From the NCBI RefSeq assembly GCF_002252525.1, contig NZ_NNRM01000044.1:1-64000 (forward strand): DNA of 64,000 nt. The letters run 5' to 3'. The notes under the pieces are model-generated. The model saw only the letters and a program-made list of their open reading frames with translations. It had not been told where the DNA came from and searched no databases. The position numbers and the translations under genes are program-made. This DNA comes from Brucella pseudogrignonensis. Lineage in GTDB: Bacteria; Pseudomonadota; Alphaproteobacteria; Rhizobiales; Rhizobiaceae. Positions 8,861-18,663 of the stretch are shown piece by piece. The first letter of the stretch is position 1, and every line of letters begins with the position of its first letter.

Positions 8861-9061
8861 TGACAGGCCCTTTGCAACGAGACAGGAGATCGGCTTTTCG
8901 ACACGCGCGGTCGCGATCAGGGGCAGATCGGACCCTCAATAGATCGATTGACGTGTTGCCACATCCCCAGAATTGCTGATGCGACCACAATCCCCTTCGC
9001 CAGGCATTGTGCGCTGCGATCTGCCCGTAATCAATCCCAGCCACGAACAGCGCTTTGATTA

Positions 9062-10009
9062 TCAGCCTCGATATCGACTTGGCAGCATGCCTTTTTCCTG
9101 ACGGAAAGCCTTGCTGAAATGACTGAGATTGTCAAAACCCACCGTGTAGGCCGCCTCGGTGACGCTCATACCGCTTGAAAGCAAGGCTGCGGCAGCATTC
9201 AGACGCGCCGTACGAAGACAGCTGTGGATGGAGCGGCCAATCTCCATGCGAAAGGCTTCCTTGAGCCGTCTTTCGTTCAGTCCGACCTCGCGCGCCAGGC
9301 GCGGGATCGTCCAATCCGTGCTGTATTGGGCTTCGATAATGGCGACGGCAGCATCAAGCTTGCGCATTTCATCAGGGTTCAAATTTCTGACAGGCTTGCC
9401 GGTCTTGCCCCGTGCAACCACATCAAGGCCGATACTGAGGGCTTCAACTGCCTTGCTGTAAAGATGCAGCTGTCGGGCCATGCCCTGTTCATATCGACAT
9501 TGCAGCAGGCTTGTTGCCGCTGCAATCAGTTCGGGTGGCGCCTTGAATCCGACCAGAAACACATCCTGTTCTGGCAAGCTGTTCTGCGTCATCACCGGCC
9601 CACCCAGTCTTGCGAGAGACACACCCCCCAGTTTTTTGAGCAAAGCGGCTTCGAAACGGATGTCGACGACCCGCAGTCTTCGCCCTGCCCGCACGCAATT
9701 TTCACCCCGTGTCTGTCGGTTACAGGCAAACAGCACGGCGGCTCCTGGCTTCAAGGCGAAAGGGACTGCACCATCGACAGACAATGTGCCGTCGCCATCC
9801 AGGAAAACCGAAAGCGAGAAGGTGGCCGGACCTTCCGGGTGAAACACCGTGTCTTCAGCCGGCGTCACGTCAATCATGAAAATCGTGACGTCACTATCGG
9901 GTTGCTCGACGCGGGTGAAGGCGCGCCAGCCGAGCTGATCGATCTTATCATCGACCGCGTCGCGCCAATGATCAGCGGTTTGCTGGAGGGAAGGATCTGA
10001 AAATGTCAT
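9062..10009 (-). CDS. AraC-family transcriptional regulator (PchR-like)
   Basis: A 315-residue regulator. Residues about 1-205 form a ligand-sensing region and residues about 215-315 form the paired helix-turn-helix of the AraC family: IPRLAREVGLNERRLKEAFR in the first helix-turn-helix and AAYTVGFDNLSHFSKAFRQ in the second, ending KGMLPSRYRG. PchR-type members next to TonB receptor genes activate siderophore uptake when they bind the ferric chelate. This gene diverges from the receptor gene at 10136, with about 125 bp between them, the classic arrangement for that control. Confidence 0.88.
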   Translation of the reverse strand: MTFSDPSLQQTADHWRDAVDDKIDQLGWRAFTRVEQPDSDVTIFMIDVTPAEDTVFHPEGPATFSLSVFLDGDGTLSVDGAVPFALKPGAAVLFACNRQTRGENCVRAGRRLRVVDIRFEAALLKKLGGVSLARLGGPVMTQNSLPEQDVFLVGFKAPPELIAAATSLLQCRYEQGMARQLHLYSKAVEALSIGLDVVARGKTGKPVRNLNPDEMRKLDAAVAIIEAQYSTDWTIPRLAREVGLNERRLKEAFRMEIGRSIHSCLRTARLNAAAALLSSGMSVTEAAYTVGFDNLSHFSKAFRQEKGMLPSRYRG

Positions 10010-10135
10010 CTCTCGCTCGGCTTTCGGGCAATTAGTCCCGTTTGCGTCAATCGGTGTTCAAAAAACGTTAGCCGATATCTCGATAAAGTGGAATAGAGGC
10101 CTCAAGTTTTAATCTGGCGGCTCCGGTGGATCAAT

Positions 10136-12181
10136 ATGCGTAACGTGAGAACGATAATTTGGGCAAGTTCGGTCTGTTGCTCGGCGGTGAGCTGCACGGC
10201 TGCTTTCGCACAGGAGAGCCAGGGAATTGTTCTGGAGACAATCACGGTCACCGCATCCAAACGCCAGCAGGCATTGAACAGGATTGACGGCTCTGTTTCT
10301 GTGATAAGCGGAGAACAACTTGAACAGCGCGGCGTGCGGACAGTCGACGATCTCCAGAAGGTCTTTCCTGGATTGAGCATCGGCAATCGAGGCAATCGCA
10401 TCTATTCCAATGTCACCATTCGTGGCCTGTCTTCGCCGGACTATTTCAATCCAAGTGTACAAATCTATGTCGATGGTGCACCGCAGACCCCTTCAACATT
10501 TTCGCAGATGCTGGTGGATGTGGATCGCGTGGAACTGTTGCGCGGCCCGCAGGGCACGCTTTACGGTGCCAATGCCTATGCGGGCGTTATCAATATTGTC
10601 ACCAAGAAGAACAAGGAGAACCTTTTCTTCGTCCAGTCGACGCTTTCTGTCGAGGAGCCGTCAATTCAGATTGGCGGAACTGCTGTCATAACGCCCGACA
10701 CGCTGTTTCTCGACTATGCCGGAACATTTGCGCATTTCTCCGGCGATATGGATGATCGCACCACAGGCGACAACAATATCAACACATCCGACAATGGATT
10801 TGGCCGCGCGACATTGCGCTACGCGCCCACTGGCGGTGATTTTGACGCATCGATCACCTATTCACGCGAATGGCTGCGTTCGCACGAAGAGGTCTATGCC
10901 TTCCAGCGAGATGTGGATGACCGCATTTATGATAGCGGTCTCTACGGCGAACTGCCGCTTCTCAAGCGCAAGGTCACCAATATATCCGGTCAGTTGAATT
11001 ATCGCGTCGGGGACGTCACGCTTTCAAGCATTTCCGCCTATCAGGAAAGCGATGTCATGCGCAATTTTTCATCCGGCGCCGGTTCGCGTTATTTCTGGCC
11101 TCAGAACGACAAGCTGTTCACGCAGGAACTCAGACTGGCCTATGAAAGTGACATATTGAGTGGGGTGGCAGGGCTTTGGTACAGCCATGACGATTTCACC
11201 GGCACCAAGAACGGCTATTCTGGCTATTATGGCGACGCTCGCAACAATGTCATCAATGATAGCCTCGCAGCATTCGGCGAAGTCACATGGCATGTGAATG
11301 ACAGGTTCGATCTGACGGGTGGCCTGCGCGCCACATATGATCGCTCGCATATTGATGCCTATCGCGAAGACACATATGCAACCGGCTATGGCTTCGATTT
11401 CGACAACAAGGCCCATTTCACCAGTCTTCAGCCGAAAATCGCCATTGGCTATGAACTTGCAGCCGATACCCGGCTGTTTGGCGTGATTTCGCGTGGCTAT
11501 AAGCCCGGCGGCTTCAATCACAGCATTTCCTCGATTGTCGATGCAGCGCCTTATGATGCTGAATCCGCATGGAATTTCGAGACTGGGGTAAAGTCTACGC
11601 TTTTGGGTGGCGCGGTCGATATATCGGCGTCAGTCTATTATATCCGCTCCACCGACAAACAGATCTATGTTGGCATGATCGGTCAGCAATTCATCCGCAA
11701 TGCCGGTGAAGCGAGCAGCACCGGCCTTGAGCTGGAAGGGACATGGCGTGCAACAAATCGCCTGACGCTGACCGGGAATGCCGCTTTCGGACGCTCTGAA
11801 TTTACCGATTTTACCGACCCTTATACCGGCGTAAGCTATGATGGAAATCATGTTCCTTATGCACCCGACGTCACTGCTCATGTGAATATTGCCTACGTGC
11901 TAAGCGAAGATATCCTCAATGGCACCTTAACGGCAAATGGTGGGGTCAATTATAACTCCAAAGTCTATTTCGACGAAGCCAATGCCACCGGTCAGGATGG
12001 CTTTGCCACCGTTGATGCAAGCCTTGATTTTGCCAATGCAACAGGCTTCAAGGCACAGCTTTATGTGCAGAACATTGCCGACAAGAGCTATAAGACCTCG
12101 GGTTACGTAAACGGCCCCTATGAGCTCGGAACCCTGGGCAAAGGTCGCAGCTTTGGCCTGACCTTGCGCAAGGATTTCTAA
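10136..12181 (+). CDS. TonB-dependent outer-membrane receptor (siderophore type)
   Basis: A 681-residue outer-membrane receptor. It has a signal peptide (residues 1-25, ending AAFAQ), a TonB box (ETITVTAS), a plug domain with VDRVELLRGPQGTLYGANA near residue 140, and a beta-barrel ending in an aromatic residue (LTLRKDF), the signature of BAM-assembled proteins. The length fits the ferric siderophore receptors. The MFS gene starts 4 bases after the stop. Control by the divergent PchR-like regulator is likely. The substrate cannot be named; the neighbouring permease points to a siderophore taken up by an RhtX/FptX-type route. Confidence 0.92.
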   Translation: MRNVRTIIWASSVCCSAVSCTAAFAQESQGIVLETITVTASKRQQALNRIDGSVSVISGEQLEQRGVRTVDDLQKVFPGLSIGNRGNRIYSNVTIRGLSSPDYFNPSVQIYVDGAPQTPSTFSQMLVDVDRVELLRGPQGTLYGANAYAGVINIVTKKNKENLFFVQSTLSVEEPSIQIGGTAVITPDTLFLDYAGTFAHFSGDMDDRTTGDNNINTSDNGFGRATLRYAPTGGDFDASITYSREWLRSHEEVYAFQRDVDDRIYDSGLYGELPLLKRKVTNISGQLNYRVGDVTLSSISAYQESDVMRNFSSGAGSRYFWPQNDKLFTQELRLAYESDILSGVAGLWYSHDDFTGTKNGYSGYYGDARNNVINDSLAAFGEVTWHVNDRFDLTGGLRATYDRSHIDAYREDTYATGYGFDFDNKAHFTSLQPKIAIGYELAADTRLFGVISRGYKPGGFNHSISSIVDAAPYDAESAWNFETGVKSTLLGGAVDISASVYYIRSTDKQIYVGMIGQQFIRNAGEASSTGLELEGTWRATNRLTLTGNAAFGRSEFTDFTDPYTGVSYDGNHVPYAPDVTAHVNIAYVLSEDILNGTLTANGGVNYNSKVYFDEANATGQDGFATVDASLDFANATGFKAQLYVQNIADKSYKTSGYVNGPYELGTLGKGRSFGLTLRKDF

Positions 12182-12185
12182 GCTC

Positions 12186-13406
12186 ATGCCGGATGCCAAA
12201 GCTTCCAGTCTGCTGCGCATTCTTGTTGCGGCAGGCGGTATCTACACCGCGCAGAGCCTTGTCGGAGGCCTCACTTTCATGGGGATTCCAGCAGTCTTGC
12301 GCGCTGACAATGTGGCGCTCGACAAGATAAGCCTCGTCTCGCTGGTCATGCTTGTCTGGGCCTTGAAGTTTCTCTGGGCTCCAACGCTCGAACGCCTGCG
12401 TATCCTGCCCAATGGCAGACGCCGATCGCGCGGGATAATGGTTTGTGGCGAAGTGATAACCGCAGCTCTGCTCGTTGCGCTCGGCTTTACGGGCGCCGCA
12501 AGCTTCACAATGATCATTGCCTTGCTCCTGCTCCTGGCGGTCGCTTCGGCGACCATCGATATTGCCTGCGATGCCTTTATCATCGAGCAACTGGCGCAAG
12601 ACAGCCGCGGGCCAGGCAATGTTGCGCAGGTTGGCGGTGGTTACCTCGGCCTGATTTTCGGCAGTGGTCTGTTTGTAACGACTGTGGCGCTTCATGGTTG
12701 GCTCGCTGCTTGCATCCTGCTCGCCTGTCTGGTGATTCTGATGAGTCTGCCGATGCTTTTGACACGGGAGGCTCCTGTTGCGCCGATTGCAATGGCGAGC
12801 ATGCCCAGCCTGGTTGATGCGTTTCAGCGCGTCGATATTCGAACCGGCCTGGTTCTTGCTGTGGTGTTTGAAATGAGTGGCCGTCTTACCCAGTCTCTGA
12901 CCGGCCCGTTTCTTGTCGATGCTGGCGTTCCACTTTCCCTGCTGGGCATGCTCAATGGATTGGGTGGTGTGACGGCCGGTATTTGCGGCGCGGCGCTTGG
13001 TGGATGGATCGTACATCGGCGCGGACCGGTCAAAGCCGTTTTTTCCATCGCTGCAGCCCATGTCATCGCCCTATGCAGTGTGGCCTTGATCGTTGCACTC
13101 GGGATAAGGCATCTGCCGCTGCTGGTGACACTATTCATGATTGAAACTGCGGTGATGGCCGCGGGCTTTGTTGCCATTTACGCGCGACTGATGGGCCTTG
13201 TATCTCCATCACAGCCGGGGGTCGACTTCACGCTATTTCAAAGCGCAAGCGCCATTGCCGCCGCCTTGTTCGGTACAGGCGGAGGCCTTCTCGCCCATCA
13301 AGCCGGCTACGCAGCAAGCTTTGTCATGTCGGCTGCGCTTTCAATGCTGACGCCACCCCTCCTAATCATCCTTGAGCGCCGTCTGACAAAGGGAACCGCC
13401 GCATGA
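12186..13406 (+). CDS. MFS transporter of the RhtX/FptX type (siderophore import)
   Basis: A 406-residue inner-membrane protein with about twelve hydrophobic segments. The late motif SPSQPGVDFTLFQSA is typical of the RhtX/FptX group, single-protein permeases that carry ferric or free siderophores (rhizobactin, pyochelin) across the inner membrane in place of an ABC importer. It starts 4 bases after the receptor gene and overlaps the next gene by 4 bases, so the three are a coupled operon. Some relatives (AmpG, acetyl-CoA carriers) share the fold, so the assignment rests on context as well. Confidence 0.82.
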   Translation: MPDAKASSLLRILVAAGGIYTAQSLVGGLTFMGIPAVLRADNVALDKISLVSLVMLVWALKFLWAPTLERLRILPNGRRRSRGIMVCGEVITAALLVALGFTGAASFTMIIALLLLLAVASATIDIACDAFIIEQLAQDSRGPGNVAQVGGGYLGLIFGSGLFVTTVALHGWLAACILLACLVILMSLPMLLTREAPVAPIAMASMPSLVDAFQRVDIRTGLVLAVVFEMSGRLTQSLTGPFLVDAGVPLSLLGMLNGLGGVTAGICGAALGGWIVHRRGPVKAVFSIAAAHVIALCSVALIVALGIRHLPLLVTLFMIETAVMAAGFVAIYARLMGLVSPSQPGVDFTLFQSASAIAAALFGTGGGLLAHQAGYAASFVMSAALSMLTPPLLIILERRLTKGTAA

Positions 13407-14599
13407 CCAAGCCAGTTGCCGTGATCAATGGAGCCGGCGTAGCGGGTCTTGCTGCCGCCTGGTGGCTGGACAAAGCCGGCTGGCAATCCGTCATCATCGA
13501 GCGGGCCGAAAGCCTGCGTGACAACGGCTATATGCTGGGCCTGTCAGGGCTGGGCTATCAGACGGCGGCGCGTATGGGATTGCTGAAGGCACTCAACGCT
13601 GCATCCTACACGATCAATGAGAACATCTATAAGGACCGGAAGGGCAAGGAGCTGTTGCGACTTCGCTATCGCGACTTCATACGCGACCTTCCCTATCTTG
13701 CGCTTCGTCGCAATGATCTGGTCCGGGCTCTCGCAGATGCGCTTCCTGACACGGCATCGATCCGCTTTAACGATCACATCGAAAGCTTCACGGACAAAGG
13801 TGATCGCGTCGAAGCACGGCTTGCCAGTGGCGCAATTCTCCAGGCCGATCTGTTGATCGGTGCGGACGGATTTCGCTCTTCGACACGGCAACAACTGTTC
13901 GGCTCCGACAACAACGATCCTGGTTGCCTGCAGCCCCTTGGCTATTATTTTGCAGTCTATGATGTCGCTGCCCCACGAAGTTTTGAGACCGATTTTCTGT
14001 CCTATGCAGAACCCGGCCATCTCGCGGAATATTATTCATTGCACGGCGGACGACTGGCGGCGATGCATGTCTGGCGCGATCAGCGCGCGGGGTTCGACAA
14101 AACTGAAGACCGTTATGATCTTCTCAAAAATGTCAGCAGTCAAAGCCATCCGGAAGTGCGGTCCCTGCTGGAGCAGGCACAGCAGCAAGGATCAAACCTG
14201 CTCATTGACAGCCTTACCATGGTTGAGCTTCCGAAATGGTCGCAAGGTCGCGTGCTCTTGTTAGGCGACAGCGCCCATTGTCTGACACTGGTTTCCGGTC
14301 AAGGGGCCGGCATGGCACTTGCCTCCGCAGAAATGCTCGGAAAGGCTTTGTTGGCTGAAGCCGACCTCGACAAGGCACTGGTTCTACACGAACAGAAATT
14401 ACGGCCGATCATCGGGCGGTTACAGGCACGCAGCCGTAAAATGGCGGCAATGTTCATTCCAAGAAGTGCCTTTGCCTTTCACTTACGCAATTTCATCATG
14501 CGCAACATGCCGCGCGCCTGGCTTGGACGCTATTTTACCAATGCGATCAAGGCGGAAGTCGCTTTGGCCACGCCGCCGAACCTCGACAAGGGCGAATAG
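13403..14599 (+). CDS. FAD-dependent monooxygenase (TetX/UbiH-like)
   Basis: A 398-residue flavoprotein monooxygenase with the FAD fingerprint VINGAGVAGLAAAWWL at the N-terminus, the GADGFRSSTR motif in the middle and VLLLGDSAHCLTLVSGQGAG near residue 290. It is shorter than the one at 6741-8207 and lacks the thioredoxin-like tail, so the two are not recent duplicates. The start overlaps the MFS stop (ATGA), placing it in the receptor operon. The likely role is modification of the imported chelate, for iron release or detoxification. This is inferred from position, since the substrate is unknown. Confidence 0.85.
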   Translation: MTKPVAVINGAGVAGLAAAWWLDKAGWQSVIIERAESLRDNGYMLGLSGLGYQTAARMGLLKALNAASYTINENIYKDRKGKELLRLRYRDFIRDLPYLALRRNDLVRALADALPDTASIRFNDHIESFTDKGDRVEARLASGAILQADLLIGADGFRSSTRQQLFGSDNNDPGCLQPLGYYFAVYDVAAPRSFETDFLSYAEPGHLAEYYSLHGGRLAAMHVWRDQRAGFDKTEDRYDLLKNVSSQSHPEVRSLLEQAQQQGSNLLIDSLTMVELPKWSQGRVLLLGDSAHCLTLVSGQGAGMALASAEMLGKALLAEADLDKALVLHEQKLRPIIGRLQARSRKMAAMFIPRSAFAFHLRNFIMRNMPRAWLGRYFTNAIKAEVALATPPNLDKGE

Positions 14600-14650
14600 C
14601 GCAAGGCGCGACCCCGCTGCTCAACAGACAACGGGGGAATGCGCTCACGC

Positions 14651-15874
14651 TTACTGACTGGAAATCAGTGCATGGACGAGATCGGCCTCAAGATCTGCCG
14701 GGTCTTCAAGACCCACGGAAATCCTTATCAATTGGGGGCCGATGCCAAGGTCATTTTTCTGTTCTTCGGGGACGACGGCATGGGTGAGCGAGAATGGATG
14801 CTGGATAAGGCTTTCCACGCTGCCGAGGCTGACGGCGAAGTGGAAATAGCGGGTCGCTGTCAAAATACGCTCGACCCTTGCCAGATCCCCTTCGACATCG
14901 ATGGAGACCACACAGCCAAAATTGAACATCTGCTGCCGGGCCAGATCATGCTGGGGATGACTGGCCAGTCCCGGATAGATGACCTTGCGCAATCCCAGTT
15001 CCTGCCCGCGTCGTTCCAGGCTCCGCGCCAATGTAAGCGCGGTGTCCGCCTGCCTTATGCAGCGGATTTCCAGCGTCTTCAGCGAGCGATGCAGAAGCGC
15101 ACAATCGGGAGGCGACATCACGGCACCAAGGGCATTTTGAAGATATTGCAGACGTTCACCCAATTGAGCGGGGGCCTGCGCAGACACGGCCACCACACCG
15201 CCCAGCAGATCGGAATGTCCGTTGAGCATCTTGGTTGCCGAATGGACAACAACATCGATCCCGTGTTCGATGGGACGCTGTCCTGCGGGGGAAGAAAATG
15301 TGCTGTCGCAGACGGTGACGGCACCGGCTTTTCTGCCCAATTGTGCCACCATTGACAGGTCAACAATCCGCAGGGTCGGATTGGAGGGTGTTTCGAACCA
15401 CAACAGGGCAGGCTTGTGATCCTGCACGGCTTTGACAAGCGCGGTCTCGTCCGAAAAATCGACAAAATGGACTTCATGGCCTGCCGTAAGCGGTCGCACA
15501 TCGGCAAGCAGACGATAGACACCGCCATAAAGATCGTTGTGCGCGACGATCGACGAGGCTGCGGGCAGCGTTTCCAGCAAGGTTGCAGCGGCAGACAGCC
15601 CACTGGGAAATGCAAAGGCGCGTTCTGCGCCCTCGAGATCGGCCAGGCAGGTTTCAAGCGCGTTGCGTGTGGGGTTGCCACTGCGGCTATAGTCAAAGCC
15701 TTTGCTGGATCCGATACCATCCTGAACATAGGTTGTGGCGTGATAAACCGGCGGGATCACCGCGCCTGTCAAGGGGTCGGGCCCCTGACCGACATGCACC
15801 GCGCGTGTTGCAAATTGCGGCTGGTTGCGAAGAAGCTTGTTCGTCACCTTTGTGTCTTTCCATTCTTGCCGCAT
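14651..15874 (-). CDS. Trans-sulfuration PLP enzyme (cystathionine synthase/lyase family)
   Basis: A 407-residue fold-type I PLP enzyme of the Cys/Met metabolism family. The phosphate-binding segment YSRSGNPTRNALE and the lysine motif HSATKMLNGHSDLLGG (Schiff-base Lys) are clear, and IRISVGLEDPADL near the end binds the substrate carboxylate. Family members act as cystathionine gamma-synthase, gamma-lyase or beta-lyase, or as methionine gamma-lyase; the sequence alone does not separate these. The ATG at 15874 has a purine-rich site very close to it; an in-frame GTG at 15847 is an alternative. It converges on the monooxygenase gene and is transcribed separately. Confidence 0.88.
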   Translation of the reverse strand: MRQEWKDTKVTNKLLRNQPQFATRAVHVGQGPDPLTGAVIPPVYHATTYVQDGIGSSKGFDYSRSGNPTRNALETCLADLEGAERAFAFPSGLSAAATLLETLPAASSIVAHNDLYGGVYRLLADVRPLTAGHEVHFVDFSDETALVKAVQDHKPALLWFETPSNPTLRIVDLSMVAQLGRKAGAVTVCDSTFSSPAGQRPIEHGIDVVVHSATKMLNGHSDLLGGVVAVSAQAPAQLGERLQYLQNALGAVMSPPDCALLHRSLKTLEIRCIRQADTALTLARSLERRGQELGLRKVIYPGLASHPQHDLARQQMFNFGCVVSIDVEGDLARVERILTATRYFHFAVSLGSVESLIQHPFSLTHAVVPEEQKNDLGIGPQLIRISVGLEDPADLEADLVHALISSQ

Positions 15875-15902
15875 GTCCCTCGGGGGCGCGGCCTGTCTCG
15901 TC

Positions 15903-16445
15903 CTAATAATCGATGAGCTCGCTGGTATCCTTGAGATAGAGCGGATGTCCGGGGGAACCGTTATTGGTGATCTTGAGCGCCTTGAGTTTCACGCCCGCAG
16001 CCCGCAGCGCATCCGTTACCGCCTGACCGTGATGCGCCAGTTTCTTGTGCAGGGATCCATAGGCCATGACCACGATCTGAGCGCCCAGAGCCTGTTCGAC
16101 AATGGTTTGCAGATTTTCCGCAGTGCAGGGTATCACGTCGTCTTTAAGCAACATCTTGGGATTGGTCGCGCGATAGTCCATGACATTGCATTTCACAAAG
16201 CGTCCGTAGCCCCATCGGCGCGTGAATTTCTGCTCCTTGAAGACGGTTGGATCATCGACATTGAAATCGGCTGTGCTTGGATTCATGCCGATCCACAGCA
16301 CGTAGCCCTGTTTTTCCGCGCCATCCCATTCCCGCTTGAGAAGCCGGCGATAACGGCCACAGGGGGAGAAAATCGCATCGCTCCTGATCTCGGATTTGAC
16401 TTTGAGGCGGACCTTGCCGCCAGGATCATGGAGTTGGTGGCTCAT
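15903..16445 (-). CDS. DUF1643-family protein
   Basis: A 180-residue cytosolic protein matching the DUF1643 family, with the core GYVLWIGMNPSTADFNVDDP, then NVMDYRATNP and the C-terminal GSPGHPLYLKD. The ATG at 16445 is preferred because the residues before it (from an upstream start at 16562) show no family features. DUF1643 proteins are often found with nucleic-acid or mobile-element genes, but no function is established. It is separated by 28 bases from the trans-sulfuration gene in the same direction, so co-transcription is possible. Confidence 0.75.
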   Translation of the reverse strand: MSHQLHDPGGKVRLKVKSEIRSDAIFSPCGRYRRLLKREWDGAEKQGYVLWIGMNPSTADFNVDDPTVFKEQKFTRRWGYGRFVKCNVMDYRATNPKMLLKDDVIPCTAENLQTIVEQALGAQIVVMAYGSLHKKLAHHGQAVTDALRAAGVKLKALKITNNGSPGHPLYLKDTSELIDY

Positions 16446-16817
16446 TGCTGCTCGATCTTTCCTGTCTTCACCACTTGCTGTGCCCCTTTTAAACACAACA
16501 TCGCCTTTTGACGACAACAATTCGCCAGGGTTAACAGGCGTGCAGGTGGCAGCTCGCTTCACATCCTATGCTCGCGATAAGGGCGGGTGGCGGCACAAGC
16601 GGGTTGTTCTGATATCGTCTGCCTCCTTGATGCCGAACCGCAACTTGTAAAGTGCGGGCGGTATCTTCGAGCATCGATCACCCATTCTAGCTTTCGATCA
16701 GCCTTTTTTTGCTTGCTTGAGAACGGAGGGACCGGCGTTTGGCGGCTTTCATCTCGATTCCTTAATGTTTTCAGGCTAGAACGGCGCGGATGAACCACCC
16801 CCACCTGTGAGCGACCG

Positions 16818-17963
16818 TTGGAACTCGATCAGAACACTCTTTTCTTCGCCGCCGGCATTTGCTCGCTCGCTGTCGCGCTGACAATTTTGACCGTTTGGTA
16901 TCAGAACAGATGGGACCAGTTTTTGTTGTGGGGCTGTCTGGGCATGATCGTGCTCGGGATCGGCTCTGTGTTTTATTATTCCTCCGATCTGGCGCTGGCC
17001 CCCTCTTCGATGATTGCTTTCAGCATCATGACCTGTGGTTTCATGCTGTTACTTGTCGGGGCCAATACGGTGTCAAAGCCCCGGATCGATTCCAGCCTGC
17101 TTCTCCTTGCAACAGCAATCATGACCAGCGTCATCATCACACCAATCCTGATCGGTTATGCGGGAATAGGCATTGCTATCTTCAATATTTTTGCCGCCGC
17201 CATCCTGATCAGGATCGGAACCGTATTCATGTCGGTCTATCAAGAGGCGCCGGTACCGGTTTTCGGCATGGTGACGCTTTATTTCCTGACCGCCCTTTCC
17301 TTTGTTCTGTGTGCTCTGGTTATTGTGGCGAACCAGCAATGGACCATGCGGACAATTCCAAGCAACTGGGCCGAGGATCTCAATGCCATCATGGCCATCA
17401 TCGGCATTACCGGCATCGGTGCCTTATCCTTGAGCTTTACTCAGGCGCGCATTGCAAAGCGTCATGCCAATGAAGCCCGGATCGATAGTCTCACGGGATT
17501 GTTGAACAGACGGGCGGTATTCAGTCTGCTTGCAACCACGCCACTGAAGGCTGGTGATGCGGCCATTGCCTTTGATCTTGACGGTTTCAAAGCCATCAAT
17601 GACACGCATGGCCATGCAGCAGGTGATCGCGTTTTGGAGGAATTCGCCAATATTCTGCGCAGCCTGGTGGGAGAGAGCGGGCTGACCGCGCGGCTAGGCG
17701 GGGAAGAGTTCCTCGTGGTGATGAGAGATATGAGCAATTTCCATACACTGGCAATTGCCGATGCGATCCGCGAGCGTTTGTCAGCCTTCACCTTTGATGG
17801 CAATGCCGGACCTTTTCAGACGACGACAAGCGCCGGGATTGCCTTCTTCACGCTTGCAGACCGAGAATTTGATGTGGTTTTTCAGCGCGCTGACGCGGCG
17901 CTTTACCGGGCCAAGGGACTGGGGCGCAACCGGGTCTGCACCGAATTGCAGGTCGTGGCCTGA
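16818..17963 (+). CDS. Membrane-bound diguanylate cyclase (GGDEF)
   Basis: A 381-residue protein. The first 215 residues hold about six hydrophobic helices, and a GGDEF domain occupies residues about 220-375. The active-site motif is GGEEF at residues 294-298, and DLDGFKAINDTHGHAAGD binds metal and GTP. It should make cyclic di-GMP at the inner membrane. No RxxD inhibitory site is evident upstream of the motif (the residues there are ESGLTARLGGEEF). The start is a TTG with a weak ribosome site; no ATG or GTG lies close by in frame, so the start is uncertain. It stands alone. The 255 bp before it hold no gene. Confidence 0.88.
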   Translation: MELDQNTLFFAAGICSLAVALTILTVWYQNRWDQFLLWGCLGMIVLGIGSVFYYSSDLALAPSSMIAFSIMTCGFMLLLVGANTVSKPRIDSSLLLLATAIMTSVIITPILIGYAGIGIAIFNIFAAAILIRIGTVFMSVYQEAPVPVFGMVTLYFLTALSFVLCALVIVANQQWTMRTIPSNWAEDLNAIMAIIGITGIGALSLSFTQARIAKRHANEARIDSLTGLLNRRAVFSLLATTPLKAGDAAIAFDLDGFKAINDTHGHAAGDRVLEEFANILRSLVGESGLTARLGGEEFLVVMRDMSNFHTLAIADAIRERLSAFTFDGNAGPFQTTTSAGIAFFTLADREFDVVFQRADAALYRAKGLGRNRVCTELQVVA

Positions 17964-18119
17964 GCCTTTTTCCGCTCGGCCCAATCACCAGCAAGGATTT
18001 GGAGCCGCCACTCACGAGATATTCAAGGCGTTAGCAGAGTTGAGCGGGCCGTGGGGAACTCGCCTGCCATGACACCGTTTTGTTGCGGGTGGTCAACCCT
18101 GCTGGAAGGAAAAGGCGTG

Positions 18120-18446
18120 ATGGTGAAATATTCGACGATAGCCGCAGTGATCGCATCGGTTCTGATATCGGCTGCGCCAGCTTATGCGCAGAGTATTGAG
18201 ATCGGTCCGAACGGCATTCAGGTCAACCCGGATGGCGAGCGCCGTATGATGCGTGAGCGCCGGCCCGATCGTGGTGAGATCAGCGAGCGGCGTGCGGCGC
18301 GGATTGCGCGCGATGAAGGCATGGATGAGGTGGAGACGATTGCACGACGCCGGGGCGTGTTTGTTGTGCGCGGCATCGATCGCCGTGACAATGATATGCG
18401 TGTGGTGATTGACCGTCTGACCGGTGATGTGCTCGAAGTTCGATAG
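18120..18446 (+). CDS. Small secreted PepSY-like protein
   Basis: A 108-residue protein with a signal peptide (residues 1-23, ending APAYAQ), an acidic/arginine-rich middle and a C-terminal half of PepSY type: ARDEGMDEVETIARRRGVFVVRG, which is followed by the strand pair ending VIDRLTGDVLEVR. PepSY modules bind or inhibit periplasmic partners. The ATG at 18120 follows GGAAGGAAAAG; a GTG directly before it (18117) is also possible. It is monocistronic and is followed by a strong terminator. The exact partner is unknown. Confidence 0.7.
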   Translation: MVKYSTIAAVIASVLISAAPAYAQSIEIGPNGIQVNPDGERRMMRERRPDRGEISERRAARIARDEGMDEVETIARRRGVFVVRGIDRRDNDMRVVIDRLTGDVLEVR

Positions 18447-18627
18447 AGGCACGAGCCGGCTAACGCTCCGTGCACTGCGCCGCGGATGCGCATCCTGCAT
18501 CCAAAAGGTCGATCAGACCGGTATTTTTCGAAGCTTGGGCTTGATGTTCGCTTGACCTTGGTCGTCTTCGACCTAAGTCTGGATTATTCGTGGTTTCGAT
18601 GGCGTTTTTCATTTGAAGCCGTGAACA

Positions 18628-18663
18628 CCCCGGTCGTGACCTCATCCGACCGGGGACTTTTTT
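18628..18663 (+). terminator. Rho-independent terminator
   Basis: CCCCGGTCG (18628-18636) pairs perfectly with CGACCGGGG (18647-18655) and is followed by ACTTTTTT. It is the clearest terminator in the window, 180 bp after the small secreted protein gene. The rest of the interval 18447-19019 shows no gene that I can support. Confidence 0.8.

Noticed and set aside
8766-9044. A 92-codon minus-strand frame between the AraC and DUF6790 genes
   Set aside because: It overlaps the start of the DUF6790 gene in another frame, has no family features and has no good ribosome site.
12048-13061. A 337-codon minus-strand open frame over the MFS gene
   Set aside because: Antisense shadow; its composition (Gln, His, Arg, Asn) is the complement of a membrane protein.
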